DNA of 64,000 nt from Alphaproteobacteria bacterium (GCA_017307275.1 JAFKFK010000023.1:37777-101776), one strand, 5' to 3'. Positions 1 to 9,187 are shown, counted from the first letter of the stretch. Numbers and translations are program-made. The notes: a model not told the origin generated them from the letters alone.

Positions 1-509
1 ACGCCTCTTCGGGTAATGGCGGGATGATCCATCTTGCGAGCTATCTGTTCGCCAAGCGTGCCGGCGGCGACGCCTTGCACGTCCCGTACCGCGGCTCGGC
101 GCCGGGCATGGTCGACATGATCGCGGGGCGGCACGGATTCCAGATCGACACGCTGCAGTCGAGCAAGGGCTTCATCGACGGGGGCAAGGTGCGCGTGATC
201 GGCGTGGCGGCCGACAAGCGCCTGCCTCAGCTTCCCGACGTTCCGACGATCAAGGAGGCAACGGGCTTCGATTACTCGATCAACACCTGGTACGCCGCCT
301 ACGCGCCGGCCAAGACGCCACGGCCGATCATCGACAAGCTCAACGCTGCCTTCAACCAGGCGCTGAAGCATCCCGACATGATGAAGAAGGCCGACGAACT
401 GGCAATCGAAGTGATCATCTCGACGCCGGAGCAGGCCAAGCAGTTCTACGACAGCCAGATGGCCTTCTGGGACCCCATCATCAAGGAGTCGGGCGCGAAG
501 CCGGAGTAG
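1..509 (+). CDS. Bug/TctC-family tripartite tricarboxylate transporter substrate-binding protein (5' partial)
   Basis: The C-terminal part of a periplasmic solute-binding protein whose start lies left of the window. The reading frame is open from base 3 and ends at TAG 507-509. Typical Bug-family text is visible: a VPYRGSAPGMVDMIAG stretch, then a RVIGVAADKRLPQLPDVPT stretch and a final lobe ending near FWDPIIKESGAKPE. Family members bind small carboxylates or other organic anions and may feed TctAB-type permeases, but no permease gene is visible here. About 168 residues remain of a usual 320-330. The ligand cannot be predicted from sequence. Confidence 0.9.
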   Translation, partial: ASSGNGGMIHLASYLFAKRAGGDALHVPYRGSAPGMVDMIAGRHGFQIDTLQSSKGFIDGGKVRVIGVAADKRLPQLPDVPTIKEATGFDYSINTWYAAYAPAKTPRPIIDKLNAAFNQALKHPDMMKKADELAIEVIISTPEQAKQFYDSQMAFWDPIIKESGAKPE

Positions 510-511
510 GG

Positions 512-1840
512 CTACATCATCCCCGGCGCGCCGAGGTCGCTGCCGTCGATCATGCGGCTGTAGCGAAAGGGATGCGGATCGACGATCGGCGGATCGCCGG
601 CGACAAGGTCGGCCGCGAGCCGACCGGCGGCGGGTCCGATGCCAAAGCCATGGCCGGTGTAACCGGTCGATAGGTAGAGGCCGGGCATCGGGTCAACCGC
701 CGAGATCACGGGGATGCCGTCGGGCGTCGAGTCGATCAGGCCACCCCAGGAGCGGGCGACCTGCAGTCCCTTCAGGGCCGGATAGTGCTCGGCGAGCTTC
801 GTCAGCCCCTGGTTTACGAGCTTGGGGTCGGCTGCCGGATCGAGGGTGCGCTGGCGCTCGAACGGCGAGACCTTGTCGAACGACCAGCGGGCAAAGGCTT
901 CCGGCCCGTCGAAGAACGAGCGACCGATACCGAAGGTCAGTCCCTGGTGACGCTTCTTGAGGGTAGGCAGGAATTGCCGCGCGTAGAGCAGCCCTTGAGG
1001 TGAAAGGTCGACGGTGCCGCGGCCGCCAAGGCCCACCGTGTAGCCACCGTCCAGTCGCCGGCGGATCGTGACATCGGGCATGGAGAGGCCGCCATCTGTC
1101 ACTTCAGGCGCGGCCGTGGTTGCAAAGGACGTTGAGCGGACACCGGCCTGGGGCAGGCGCAGGCCGTGGCGTCGCAGGAAGAGGGAGGTCCAGGCTCCAC
1201 CGGCGCAAAGCACGGCAGTCGCGCGGATGACGCCGCGTTCGGTGATGACGCCTGCAACTTTACCGGCCGCAATGTCGAGACCTCGGACAGCACAGTTCTG
1301 GTGGATGGTGGCGCCAAGCTTGCGCGCGCCCTCGGCGAGAGCGGGGCTGGCCAGCGATGGCTCCGCGCGGCCGTCGTTCGGCGAATGCACGCCCCCGATC
1401 CAGTCGCCTGTACTGCCCGGCGTCATTGCCTTGGCTTCGGCAGGGCTCAGTACATGGCTGTGCATCTGGTATTCGCGGGCCCGCAGCGTCCATTCCTCCC
1501 ACTGCGCGAAATCGGCGGGGCGGGTGGTGACATAGAGCAGTCCGGTGGGGCGAAAGCCGGTCTCCGCACCCAGCTCCCGGTTCAAATCCTTCCAGATCTC
1601 CAGGCTTTTCATCGCCAGCGGCAGTTCGCGCAGGTCGCGATGCTGCTGGCGGCACCAGCCCCAGTTGCGGCTGCTTTGCTCGCCGCCGACATTGCCCTTT
1701 TCGAGCAGGGCAACCGAGTGGCCCTTCTTTGCGAGCCAATAGGCAGCGGCGCAGCCGGCGATACCGGCACCGATCACGACGACATCGACCGACGTCGGGA
1801 GCTTTTCATCGCTGACGACGGGCTGGACGGGCGGAGACAT
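512..1840 (-). CDS. FAD-dependent oxidoreductase, DAO family (glycine/D-amino-acid oxidase-like)
   Basis: A flavoenzyme that probably oxidises an amine or amino acid. The N-terminus has a Rossmann dinucleotide motif, VVIGAGIAGCAAAYWLAKKG, followed by an acidic strand end (LLEKG), and the C-terminus has the family block LSTGYTGHGFGIGPAAGRLAADL. I chose ATG at 1840 (MSPPVQ) because AGGA sits 7-8 nt upstream. The frame stays open to 1876, giving 12 extra residues without a better ribosome-binding site. It lies between a convergent Bug gene and a divergent acyl-CoA dehydrogenase. The substrate is unknown, with sarcosine, glycine, D-amino acids or opines all possible. Confidence 0.88.
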   Translation of the reverse strand: MSPPVQPVVSDEKLPTSVDVVVIGAGIAGCAAAYWLAKKGHSVALLEKGNVGGEQSSRNWGWCRQQHRDLRELPLAMKSLEIWKDLNRELGAETGFRPTGLLYVTTRPADFAQWEEWTLRAREYQMHSHVLSPAEAKAMTPGSTGDWIGGVHSPNDGRAEPSLASPALAEGARKLGATIHQNCAVRGLDIAAGKVAGVITERGVIRATAVLCAGGAWTSLFLRRHGLRLPQAGVRSTSFATTAAPEVTDGGLSMPDVTIRRRLDGGYTVGLGGRGTVDLSPQGLLYARQFLPTLKKRHQGLTFGIGRSFFDGPEAFARWSFDKVSPFERQRTLDPAADPKLVNQGLTKLAEHYPALKGLQVARSWGGLIDSTPDGIPVISAVDPMPGLYLSTGYTGHGFGIGPAAGRLAADLVAGDPPIVDPHPFRYSRMIDGSDLGAPGMM

Positions 1841-1941
1841 GCACATTTCCTGAAAGCGAAACGCGGGAAGGCACACTGTAGCCTACGCTTTACGGGCTGG
1901 AACCCGGCGCGGTACCCTCCGGCCCCTAAAAGGAGCCCCCA

Positions 1942-3153
1942 ATGGACCTGACATTCGGCAAGGAAGAACTGGCCTTCCAGCAGCAAGTACGTGACTGGCT
2001 GAAGGAGAACCTGACGCCCGAGATCATGGGTGAGATCAAGGTTGGCCGTAACGCTTACATGCCGAAGGAACGGCTGATCGACTGGCAGAAGCGCCTGGCC
2101 AAGAAGGGCTGGCTCTGCACCGGCTGGCCCAAGGAGTTCGGCGGTCCGGGGTTCACGACGACCCAGAAGTATATTTTCGAGATGGAGATGGCGAAGGCTG
2201 GCGCGCCGGGCACCTCGCCGTTCGGTCCCAAGATGTGTGCGCCGGTGATCATGAAGTACGGCTCGGCCGAGCAGAAGGCGCGCCACCTGCCGCCGATGCT
2301 GAACTCCGACCTGATCTGGTGCCAGGGCTACTCCGAGCCGGGCTCGGGCTCCGACCTCGCCAGCCTGCGCACCAAGGCGGTACGCGAAGGTGATTTCTAC
2401 GTCGTGAATGGTCAGAAGACCTGGACCACGCTCGCCCAGACCGCCGACTGGATCTTCTGCTTGGTTCGGACTTCCAACGAGGGCAAGCCGCAGGAAGGCA
2501 TCTCCTTCCTCCTGATCGACATGAAGACACCGGGCATCTCGGTCGAACCGATCATCACGGCCGACGGCAATCGCACCGGCACGCAGGAAGTGAATTCGGT
2601 GTTCTTCACCGACGTGAAGGTGCCGGTCGAGAACCGCGTCGGCGAAGAGAACAAGGGCTGGACCTATGCCAAGTACCTGCTCGAGTTCGAGCGTGGCGGC
2701 AATCCCTACAGCCCGCGCCTGCGCTCCGGCTTCGAGCGGCTGAAGCGGCTGGCGCAGTCCATGCCGGAAGGCGAGGACTCGATCCTGGCCGACTCGGCGT
2801 GGCGCGAGAAGCTTGCCCGCATGGACATCGAGATTTCCGGTCTCGAGATGTTCGAGCAGGAATTCTACTCCAAGCTCGCCTCGGGTCAGAACCCGGGGCC
2901 GCTCTCTTCGATGATCAAGCTGCGCGGCACAGAAGTGATGCAGCAGGTGCAGGAATATGCGGTCGAAGCGGCGGGCTACTACAGCCAGCCATTCCCCGAA
3001 CAGCGCGCCTGGAACGCCAATGTCGAGCCGATCGGCCCGGAAGGTGCCGACGTGCTGGCGCCGCGCTACTTCAACGGCCGCAAGATGACGATCTACGGCG
3101 GCTCATCGGAAGTGCAGCGCGGGATCATGTCGAAAGTGATGCTCGGCCTGTAA
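1942..3153 (+). CDS. acyl-CoA dehydrogenase, PimC-like (first of tandem pair)
   Basis: A 403-residue FAD enzyme that would oxidise an acyl-CoA to the 2-enoyl-CoA. It has the N-terminal helical domain, a FAD/substrate block WCQGYSEPGSGSDLASLRT, the middle beta-domain (FYVVNGQKTWTT) and a C-terminal YGGSSEVQRGIMSKVMLGL. Its opening and length resemble the large subunit of pimeloyl-CoA dehydrogenase. AAGGAG precedes the ATG. The next gene is a close paralogue of equal length, so the two may form a heteromer or act on different chain lengths. The substrate is inferred only at family level. Confidence 0.93.
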   Translation: MDLTFGKEELAFQQQVRDWLKENLTPEIMGEIKVGRNAYMPKERLIDWQKRLAKKGWLCTGWPKEFGGPGFTTTQKYIFEMEMAKAGAPGTSPFGPKMCAPVIMKYGSAEQKARHLPPMLNSDLIWCQGYSEPGSGSDLASLRTKAVREGDFYVVNGQKTWTTLAQTADWIFCLVRTSNEGKPQEGISFLLIDMKTPGISVEPIITADGNRTGTQEVNSVFFTDVKVPVENRVGEENKGWTYAKYLLEFERGGNPYSPRLRSGFERLKRLAQSMPEGEDSILADSAWREKLARMDIEISGLEMFEQEFYSKLASGQNPGPLSSMIKLRGTEVMQQVQEYAVEAAGYYSQPFPEQRAWNANVEPIGPEGADVLAPRYFNGRKMTIYGGSSEVQRGIMSKVMLGL

Positions 3154-3155
3154 TC

Positions 3156-3239
3156 CCGTCGTCCCGAGCAGCAGCGAGGGACTTCACGGAAGATCAGTTG
3201 GGGCGAATGCGAGATCCATCGCTTCGCCCAGGATGACAG
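3156..3239. repeat. REP-like intergenic element between the two acyl-CoA dehydrogenase genes
   Basis: The 98-base gap between the paralogues holds two imperfect inverted-repeat halves. One is GTCCC ... GGGAC around 3170-3182. The other is GCGAATGC ... GCTTCGC around 3203-3227, followed by CCAGGATGACA. This layout, reading AGATCCATCGCTTCGCCCAGGA on one side and CGAGGGAC on the other, looks like dispersed intergenic repeats in other proteobacterial genomes. No second copy occurs in this window, so its repetitive nature is an inference. Confidence 0.4.
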
Positions 3240-3251
3240 AGAGATAGAGAA

Positions 3252-4466
3252 ATGCGTCTAGCGTTCAGCGATCAGGAACTGGCATTCCAGCAGGAGGTCC
3301 GTGATTGGATCACCGCAAATATGCCTCCCGAAGTGGCGGAAGAAAGCCGCCGCAGCCGTTCCAGTCATGTCTCGAAAGAGCGGCTGGTGCAGTGGCAGAA
3401 GAAGCTCGCGAGCAGGGGCTGGCTCTGCCCGAACTGGCCCAAGGAGTTTGGCGGGCCAGGCTGGAGCTCGACGCAGAAATTCATATTCGAGATGGAGATG
3501 GCGCGGGCCGACTCGCCTTATCTTTCCTCGTTCAGCATCAAGATGGTGGCGCCGGTCCTCATGAAATTCGGCAGCGAGGCGCAGAAGAAGCGCTTCCTGC
3601 CCAAGATCGCCGCTGCCGAAGAGCTGTGGTGCCAGGGCTACTCCGAGCCCGGCTCGGGCTCCGATCTGGCGTCGCTTCGCACCAAGGCCGAGCGGCAGGG
3701 TGATCACTACATCGTCAATGGCCAGAAGATCTGGACGACCAACGCCCACTACGCGGACTGGATCTTCTGCCTCGTCCGCACGTCCAACGAGGGCAAGCGT
3801 CAGGAGGGCATTTCCTTCCTGCTGATCGACATGAAGACGCCGGGCATCACGCTCGATCCCATCTACCTCGTCGACGGCACGCGCACGCCGATGCGGCATG
3901 AAGTGAACCAGGTCTTCTTCACTGACGTGAAGGTGCCGGTCGAGAATCTGGTGGGCGAAGAGAACAAGGGTTGGACCTACGCCAAGTACCTGCTGGAATT
4001 CGAGCGCGGTGGACAGGCCTTCGGCCCCCGTCTGCGCAAGGCGTTCCGCCACCTCCAGACATTGTCCAAGACGCAGCTCAACGAAGGCGAGCCGCTGTCG
4101 GCCAATCCCAACTGGCGGGAGAAGATGGCTGCGGTAGGGATGGAGATCGATGCCATCGAAATGAACGAGCTGATGTTCTATTCGAGCCTCAAGACCGGCG
4201 ACGCGCCGGGCAACATGGGGTCGGTGGTGAAGATGCGCGGCACCGAGGTCGGGCAGAAGGTGACGGAGCTCGCGGTCGAAGCGGTCGGCTGGTACGGCAC
4301 GCCCTTCACGGAGCTTAGGAACTACGACAGCAACGTCGTGCCGGTTGGCGGCGAGTATGTCGACGACGTCTCGCCGCGCTACTTCAACACCCGCAAGACG
4401 ACCATCTATGGTGGCTCGTCCGAAGTGCAGCGCAACGTGCTGGCCAAGGCCATGCTCGGACTCTGA
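3252..4466 (+). CDS. acyl-CoA dehydrogenase, PimC-like (second of tandem pair)
   Basis: A 404-residue paralogue of the preceding gene. It shares LWCQGYSEPGSGSDLASLRT, the block WIFCLVRTSNEGKRQEGIS, the VPVENLVGEENKGWTYAKYL segment and the YGGSSEVQRNVLAKAMLGL end. The two differ most in the helical segment around residues 50-90 and in the loop around residues 260-300, where substrate preference is often set. A purine-rich GAGAGATAGAGA precedes the ATG. It is probably a tandem duplication that has diverged. It is followed two bases later by an aldo/keto reductase, so transcription is likely shared. Confidence 0.93.
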   Translation: MRLAFSDQELAFQQEVRDWITANMPPEVAEESRRSRSSHVSKERLVQWQKKLASRGWLCPNWPKEFGGPGWSSTQKFIFEMEMARADSPYLSSFSIKMVAPVLMKFGSEAQKKRFLPKIAAAEELWCQGYSEPGSGSDLASLRTKAERQGDHYIVNGQKIWTTNAHYADWIFCLVRTSNEGKRQEGISFLLIDMKTPGITLDPIYLVDGTRTPMRHEVNQVFFTDVKVPVENLVGEENKGWTYAKYLLEFERGGQAFGPRLRKAFRHLQTLSKTQLNEGEPLSANPNWREKMAAVGMEIDAIEMNELMFYSSLKTGDAPGNMGSVVKMRGTEVGQKVTELAVEAVGWYGTPFTELRNYDSNVVPVGGEYVDDVSPRYFNTRKTTIYGGSSEVQRNVLAKAMLGL

Positions 4467-4468
4467 GC

Positions 4469-5491
4469 ATGGAATACCGCCGTCTCGGCCGCGCCGGCCT
4501 CAAGGTTTCCGAGATTTGTCTCGGTACGATGACCTTTGGCAATGGCGCGGACGAGGCGGAGTCCAAACGCATGGTCGACGCCGCATTCGATGCCGGCGTC
4601 AATTTCTTCGACACCGCCAACGCTTATGTCGGCGGTGTATCGGAGACGATGCTGGGTAAAGCCCTGAAGGGCCGGCGAGCCGACGCCATCGTCGCCTCCA
4701 AGGTTTTCAATCCGACGGGTGGTCGGCCGAACGACTCAGGCATGTCCCGGCTGCACATCATGCAGGCGGTCGAGGACAGCCTGCGCCGTCTGCAGACCGA
4801 CTATCTCGACCTCTACTACATCCATCACGTCGACCATCAGACGCCGCTCGACGAGATGCTGCAGGCCTTCGACGATCTCGTGCGCCAGGGGAAGGTGCTC
4901 TACACCGGGTGCTCGAACTACGAGGCCTGGCGATTGATGAAATCGCTGGCGATCAGCGACGCCAAGGGCTGGACCCGTTTCGTGGCCTATCAGCCGCAGT
5001 ACAGTCTGGTCGTCCGCGATATCGACGAAGAGATCGTCCCGGCATGCCAGACTGAAGGTCTGGGTGTCGTCGCTTGGTCGCCGCTCGCGAGTGGATACCT
5101 CGCGGGCAAGTACACGCCTGGCAGTCTCAAGGTTCAGGGGACGCGTTCGGCCGAAGGCTGGGGATTCCAGAGCCGCTTCTTCGCACCAAACCATGGCGAG
5201 ATCCTGCAGGCCCTGTTCGATGTCGCGAAGGAGATCGGCAAGTCGCCCGCGCAGGTGGCGCTGCGTTGGGTCATGGATCAACCGTTTATGACCAGCGCCA
5301 TCGTCGGCGCCCGCAGTGTCCAGCAGCTCAGCGAAACACTCGCCGCGGGCGGCTGGCGTCTGCCTGCCGAAGCCCTGGCTAAGCTCGACAAGATCTCCAA
5401 GCAGCCTCATCGCTACCCTCGGGCATTTGAAGATCCAATGGTCGAGCGCCGCAACGCCGCTATCAAGATGCCGGGCGGCGGCAAGCCCTAA
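4469..5491 (+). CDS. aldo/keto reductase
   Basis: A 340-residue NAD(P)H-dependent oxidoreductase of the TIM-barrel AKR superfamily. It begins MEYRRLGRAGLKVSEICLGT and has the D-Y-K-H tetrad in recognisable context: FFDTANAYVGG (Asp and Tyr), IVASKVFNPTGG (Lys) and LYYIHHVD (His). The C-terminal cofactor block includes SAIVGARSVQQLSETL. It lies 2 bases after the second acyl-CoA dehydrogenase on the same strand and ends 5 bases before a convergent gene. The physiological substrate is unknown. The closest general annotation would be a YajO/Tas-type reductase. Confidence 0.92.
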   Translation: MEYRRLGRAGLKVSEICLGTMTFGNGADEAESKRMVDAAFDAGVNFFDTANAYVGGVSETMLGKALKGRRADAIVASKVFNPTGGRPNDSGMSRLHIMQAVEDSLRRLQTDYLDLYYIHHVDHQTPLDEMLQAFDDLVRQGKVLYTGCSNYEAWRLMKSLAISDAKGWTRFVAYQPQYSLVVRDIDEEIVPACQTEGLGVVAWSPLASGYLAGKYTPGSLKVQGTRSAEGWGFQSRFFAPNHGEILQALFDVAKEIGKSPAQVALRWVMDQPFMTSAIVGARSVQQLSETLAAGGWRLPAEALAKLDKISKQPHRYPRAFEDPMVERRNAAIKMPGGGKP

Positions 5492-5496
5492 GCCGT

Positions 5497-6798
5497 TCAC
5501 CAGCCGCTGCGTTCCAGTCGGCCTTCGCGCACGCTGCAGCGGCCGAGCTTCTTCGTCGGGCTCTCGTCATAGAGCTGGACGATGCTCGGTACGTAAAGGG
5601 GCCGGTTGTTGGCGATGCCCGTCGTCGAGACCAGTCGCGTCTGTTTACCGGCTTCGGCCTGCGAATAGACCAAAGCCACGCCGTTCAGCAGAGCGTAGTC
5701 GTCGGTCCAATCGAGACGCAGGACAGTCACGGGGCGGCCGTCGGCATCACGCGCCTGCCAGCGCTGCACGGTGGGCAGGGGGGCCGCCTTGCCGACGCCG
5801 CGATGAACTCGGCCCTCGAGATCGACGCCGATCTGCTGCAATTGATTCAGCGGTAGGCTGGTGCGGACGTTCTCTTGATTTAGGCCGATCCAGAGTTCGA
5901 TGTGCGGGAGATTGATCCAGGAAGCGTTGGCCGAAGCGGGCTGGGAGGCGGCGAGGGGGTCGAAGACCTGGATCAGGAGGGATTTCAGCCCCACTGCCAT
6001 CGCCTTGATCTCGGCCGCCTGGTCCGCAGGCGCCGGCTTGCCGTAGACGATGAAGCCGTTGGCGCCGGCGGTCGTCATCGTCGGCACACAATTGCCGATC
6101 GCCGTGCCGGCTGGAATCTTCGGATTGTCGCCCAGCACTGGGCCGACGATGTCGTAGGCGCCGACCACGCCGGGAGCCAACCTGGGCGCGAAGGGTACCG
6201 GGTCCTTTGGCCAGTCGGCGCAGCCGATGCCGGGATCAGGATGGGTCGTCCGATCTTCCGAGATCGATCGAATGACCATCGTTGCATAATCGTAGTCGGT
6301 GTTCGTTCCGCTCGTTTCCGACGAGGTGTGATAGCTGCACGAGCGCTCGGTGAGCGGTCGCCACGGCGAGAGCGAGTAGGTAGTGGTTCCCGACCAGCGC
6401 CAGGACGAGCCGCCCGTCTGCCAATGGGCCAACCGGTTGGCGCTTATTGTGACTTCATCCTCGCCTACGCCCGATGAGCCATAGCCATCGTTGCAGAGCT
6501 TCAAAAGCTGCTTGGGCGGCGAGGTACCCTCGAGCAGCCAGTATTCAACACCGCCATTCTTGTCGCCGTTGCCGTTTTGACAGCCATCGTCTTCGTCTTT
6601 GGGCTTGTCGGCGAGGCCCAGGCTTACTTCCGCAACAGCGAGCGACGTGCCGGAGGGAGACTTTCCGGCATCGTAGGTCTTGGCGATTTTGCACGTGGTC
6701 CGCGTCTGGCAGATCGCCGCGGTCTGGGCGGCATTCGGCGCCGCCTCCGCAACGACCGGTAAAGCGAGCAGGAGTGGGGACAGCAAAAGGATACGCAT
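5497..6798 (-). CDS. hypothetical exported protein, last gene of the DUF350/ATP-grasp/TauD operon
   Basis: Not recognised. I start it at ATG 6798, where MRILLLSPLLLALPVVAEAA is a clear Sec signal peptide. The frame remains open upstream to 6957, but that part lies inside the TauD gene and is composition noise. The mature protein is about 413 residues and is Cys-, Ser- and Gly-rich in its first half, including paired cysteines near the N-terminus (ICQTRTTC). It has no transmembrane segment after the signal. The gene begins 8 bases after the TauD stop, so it is probably co-translated with that operon and acts in the periplasm or outside. Confidence 0.75.
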   Translation of the reverse strand: MRILLLSPLLLALPVVAEAAPNAAQTAAICQTRTTCKIAKTYDAGKSPSGTSLAVAEVSLGLADKPKDEDDGCQNGNGDKNGGVEYWLLEGTSPPKQLLKLCNDGYGSSGVGEDEVTISANRLAHWQTGGSSWRWSGTTTYSLSPWRPLTERSCSYHTSSETSGTNTDYDYATMVIRSISEDRTTHPDPGIGCADWPKDPVPFAPRLAPGVVGAYDIVGPVLGDNPKIPAGTAIGNCVPTMTTAGANGFIVYGKPAPADQAAEIKAMAVGLKSLLIQVFDPLAASQPASANASWINLPHIELWIGLNQENVRTSLPLNQLQQIGVDLEGRVHRGVGKAAPLPTVQRWQARDADGRPVTVLRLDWTDDYALLNGVALVYSQAEAGKQTRLVSTTGIANNRPLYVPSIVQLYDESPTKKLGRCSVREGRLERSGW

Positions 6799-6806
6799 GA
6801 TGACTA

Positions 6807-7685
6807 TTACCCCGCGAGCACTGGCTCGCCGACGATCTGCGTGCGATGCATCAGCCGACGCAGGCTTTCGTCGAAAGCATCGCGCCGATGCATGACGCAG
6901 CGATTGTCCCAAAGAACGAGATCGCCGGCGCGCCACTTCTGGTACCAGGCGAAGCATTCCTGCGTAGCGTGCGCCCAGACCGCGTCGAGCAGCGCCTCGC
7001 TCTCCTCGACAGGCAACCCATGGACATAGGCGCCGGGACGGCGGCCAAGGAACAGCGCCTTGCGCCCGGTCACGGGATGCAGGCGAACGAGGGGATGTAC
7101 GGCGCCCGGAGTCTGACGAACGTCGAGCGTGCGCTGGAAGCCGCGCCGCAGCTCGCCGGCCGAGTTGCGGCTGGAATCATGGATGCAAGTCTTGCCGTCG
7201 ACTACGCGCTTCAGCTCGGCCGGCAAGGTCTCGTAGGCCTCGTACATGTTGAGAAAGCCGGTATTGCCGCCATCGGGTGGCACTTCGAGCGCGTAAAGCA
7301 GGGACGCGCGCGGCGGCAGCGGATTGTAGGACATGTCGGTGTGCCAGACGAGTTCGTAGCTGCCGAGACTGCCGACCGCCTTGCCGTCCTTCTTGACGCT
7401 CGAGATCACGGCGACCCAGTCGCGAGCATCGGCGACGACATCGGAATCGGCGCGATCCAGGCTCGCGGCGGCGATGGGCACACGATCGAGTTCGCCGAAG
7501 CGGGCACTGAAGGCCATCAGGATACGGTCATCGAGTTTCTGGCCGGAGAAGCGCAGGACAAGATGCTGGCCCCAGGCCTCGGCGATGCGCTCGAAGGTGG
7601 TGTCGCTCATCGGGCGCGAGAGGTCGACGCCATGGACGTCGGCAGCAAGCGCTGCACCGGTAGGCTGGATCCAGAGTTCGCTCAT
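6807..7685 (-). CDS. TauD/TfdA-family Fe(II)/2-oxoglutarate dioxygenase
   Basis: A 292-residue double-stranded beta-helix dioxygenase. The metal triad is visible: His115 and Asp117 in VWHTDMSY, and His266 in CVMHRRDAFDESLRR. The following arginines would bind 2-oxoglutarate. These enzymes hydroxylate sulfonates, phenoxyacids, amines such as gamma-butyrobetaine, or peptidyl and amino-acid substrates. The start codon overlaps the stop of the upstream ATP-grasp gene by 4 bases, and the exported unknown follows 8 bases later. Translational coupling suggests that it modifies the substrate or product of the ATP-grasp enzyme rather than taurine. Confidence 0.92.
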   Translation of the reverse strand: MSELWIQPTGAALAADVHGVDLSRPMSDTTFERIAEAWGQHLVLRFSGQKLDDRILMAFSARFGELDRVPIAAASLDRADSDVVADARDWVAVISSVKKDGKAVGSLGSYELVWHTDMSYNPLPPRASLLYALEVPPDGGNTGFLNMYEAYETLPAELKRVVDGKTCIHDSSRNSAGELRRGFQRTLDVRQTPGAVHPLVRLHPVTGRKALFLGRRPGAYVHGLPVEESEALLDAVWAHATQECFAWYQKWRAGDLVLWDNRCVMHRRDAFDESLRRLMHRTQIVGEPVLAG

Positions 7686-8827
7686 GCGCCACCTGCGGGG
7701 TCGAAGTAGTGCGGCACGAAGCGGCTGTTGTTGTGCGTGATGCGGCGCTCGTCTTCGCGCATGCCGATGCCGGCGGCCTTCCCGTCGATCACCCAGGAGC
7801 CGACCAGCGCATGGTTGCCGTCGAACACCGGCAGGGGCTCATAGGCCTGCCAGACAAAGCCCTCGGTGCCGTAGTTGCCGCCAGCAGTATCGAAGACGCC
7901 CGGCCCAACGACCGTAATGTTATGGCCCTCGCGGCCGAAGATCGGCTTCTTCACGAACGCACGGCCGAGATCGGGATGCTCGCTGTCGAATGCCGGCAGG
8001 AGGTTGCGATGGTTGGGAAAGCCCTCCCAGAGCAGCGGCAGGATCATCTTGTTGCTGAGGATCATCTTCCACGCGGGCTCCAGGAAGGCCGTCGTGTCTG
8101 AGAGGACATGGATGCCGAATTCCTCGCGTACCATCCATTCCCAGGGATAGAGCTTGCTCATGACCTGGATCGGCATTTCGTCAGGGTCGGTGAAGCGCCG
8201 TCCATTCCAGCCGATCTGCGCCACACTGAGCGGCTTGCCGGCGAGGCCCGCCTGCAGGGCGGTGTCGCGCAGATATTCCGAGGTCGCGAGATCTTCGGGG
8301 TGATCCTCGAAACGCGCGAAGTGGACCAATGCCTCCGGCGGCAGGCGCGCCAGGATCCCGCGCCAGGCCTCGATGAGCTTTTCGTGGATCGAGTTGAACT
8401 GGTCGGCGTCAGGCTTGGTGTCCTTCAGCCAATGCCACTGCACGACTGCGGCCTCGTAGAGCGCGGTCGGTGTATCGGCATTGTATTCGAGCAGCTTCGG
8501 TGCATTCCGGCCGTCGTAGGCAAGGTCGAAGCGGCCAACGATCGTCGGATCGGAACGACGCCACACGCGCTCGATGTAGTCGCCCCAGGCCGGCGGGATA
8601 TGCATGCGCTCCCACAACTTGTTTGCGACCACATGCTCGACCGCCTTGAGGCAGATTCCGTGCAGCTCCTCGGTCGTAGCTTCAAGTTCGTCGATCTGGT
8701 CGGCGGTGAAGGCGTAGCATGCCTGCTCCGTCCAATAGGCCTTGTCGTCGAGGACGTAGAAGTCGAACCCGAGCTGCTCGAGCTTCTGCTGCCAGCCCGG
8801 CCGCGGCGGAATGGTCTCGCGACGCAT
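7682..8827 (-). CDS. glutathionylspermidine synthase-like ATP-grasp ligase (YgiC/YjfC type)
   Basis: A 381-residue protein matching the C-terminal synthetase domain of E. coli GspS, without the amidase half, as in YgiC and YjfC. Visible blocks are GRFDLAYDGRNAPKLLEYN (catalytic core), ADTPTALYEAAVVQWHW, and PIFGREGHNITVVG near the C-terminus, which belongs to the ATP-grasp nucleotide loop. Family enzymes form an amide bond between a carboxylate and an amine. The real substrates of YgiC-like members are not established. It starts 2 bases after the small Ser-tail gene and overlaps tauD by 4 bases. Confidence 0.9.
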   Translation of the reverse strand: MRRETIPPRPGWQQKLEQLGFDFYVLDDKAYWTEQACYAFTADQIDELEATTEELHGICLKAVEHVVANKLWERMHIPPAWGDYIERVWRRSDPTIVGRFDLAYDGRNAPKLLEYNADTPTALYEAAVVQWHWLKDTKPDADQFNSIHEKLIEAWRGILARLPPEALVHFARFEDHPEDLATSEYLRDTALQAGLAGKPLSVAQIGWNGRRFTDPDEMPIQVMSKLYPWEWMVREEFGIHVLSDTTAFLEPAWKMILSNKMILPLLWEGFPNHRNLLPAFDSEHPDLGRAFVKKPIFGREGHNITVVGPGVFDTAGGNYGTEGFVWQAYEPLPVFDGNHALVGSWVIDGKAAGIGMREDERRITHNNSRFVPHYFDPAGGA

Positions 8828-8829
8828 GC

Positions 8830-9183
8830 CTAGCTCGAACTCGACGAGCCGCTGCTCGATCCCGTGCTGCCGAAACCGCCGCGCTGGCTTTGGCTGGGTG
8901 CAGGCGTTGCCTTGGGGGCGTCAGGCGTGGTGGCCCCCGGAGAGGTCGCGGTGCCGCCGGGCCGCGTCGTGGTCGCCGTGCTCCCCGGTGTCTGCGGTCC
9001 GGAGATGGCAGGCCCGCGGAAAAACGGGTTCGGCAGGAACCAGAGATATGGCAGCGCACCGAGACCAGCACCGACACCCGGCGCGCAAGAATAGAGGAGC
9101 GCTGCGCCGGCGACGCCCATCAGGACGACCTTTACCCCGCGCGACATTCGGGAGTTGGGAGGAGGTGTGCTGGGCGAGGGCAT
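8830..9183 (-). CDS. small membrane-anchored or lipoprotein-like protein with Ser tail (YgiB/YjfM-position gene)
   Basis: A 117-residue protein with one hydrophobic segment near residues 15-32 (VKVVLMGVAGAALLYSC), a Pro/Thr/Gly-rich middle, and an RGGFGSTGSSS tail ending in serines. If translation starts at Met13 (9147), the segment ends in LYSC, which could act as a weak lipobox. In E. coli the DUF1190 genes ygiB and yjfM sit directly before the GspS-like genes and also end in a Gly/Ser-rich tail. Position plus tail make this a candidate functional counterpart, but sequence similarity is too low to assert homology. Confidence 0.7.
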   Translation of the reverse strand: MPSPSTPPPNSRMSRGVKVVLMGVAGAALLYSCAPGVGAGLGALPYLWFLPNPFFRGPAISGPQTPGSTATTTRPGGTATSPGATTPDAPKATPAPSQSQRGGFGSTGSSSGSSSSS

Positions 9184-9187
9184 GGCG

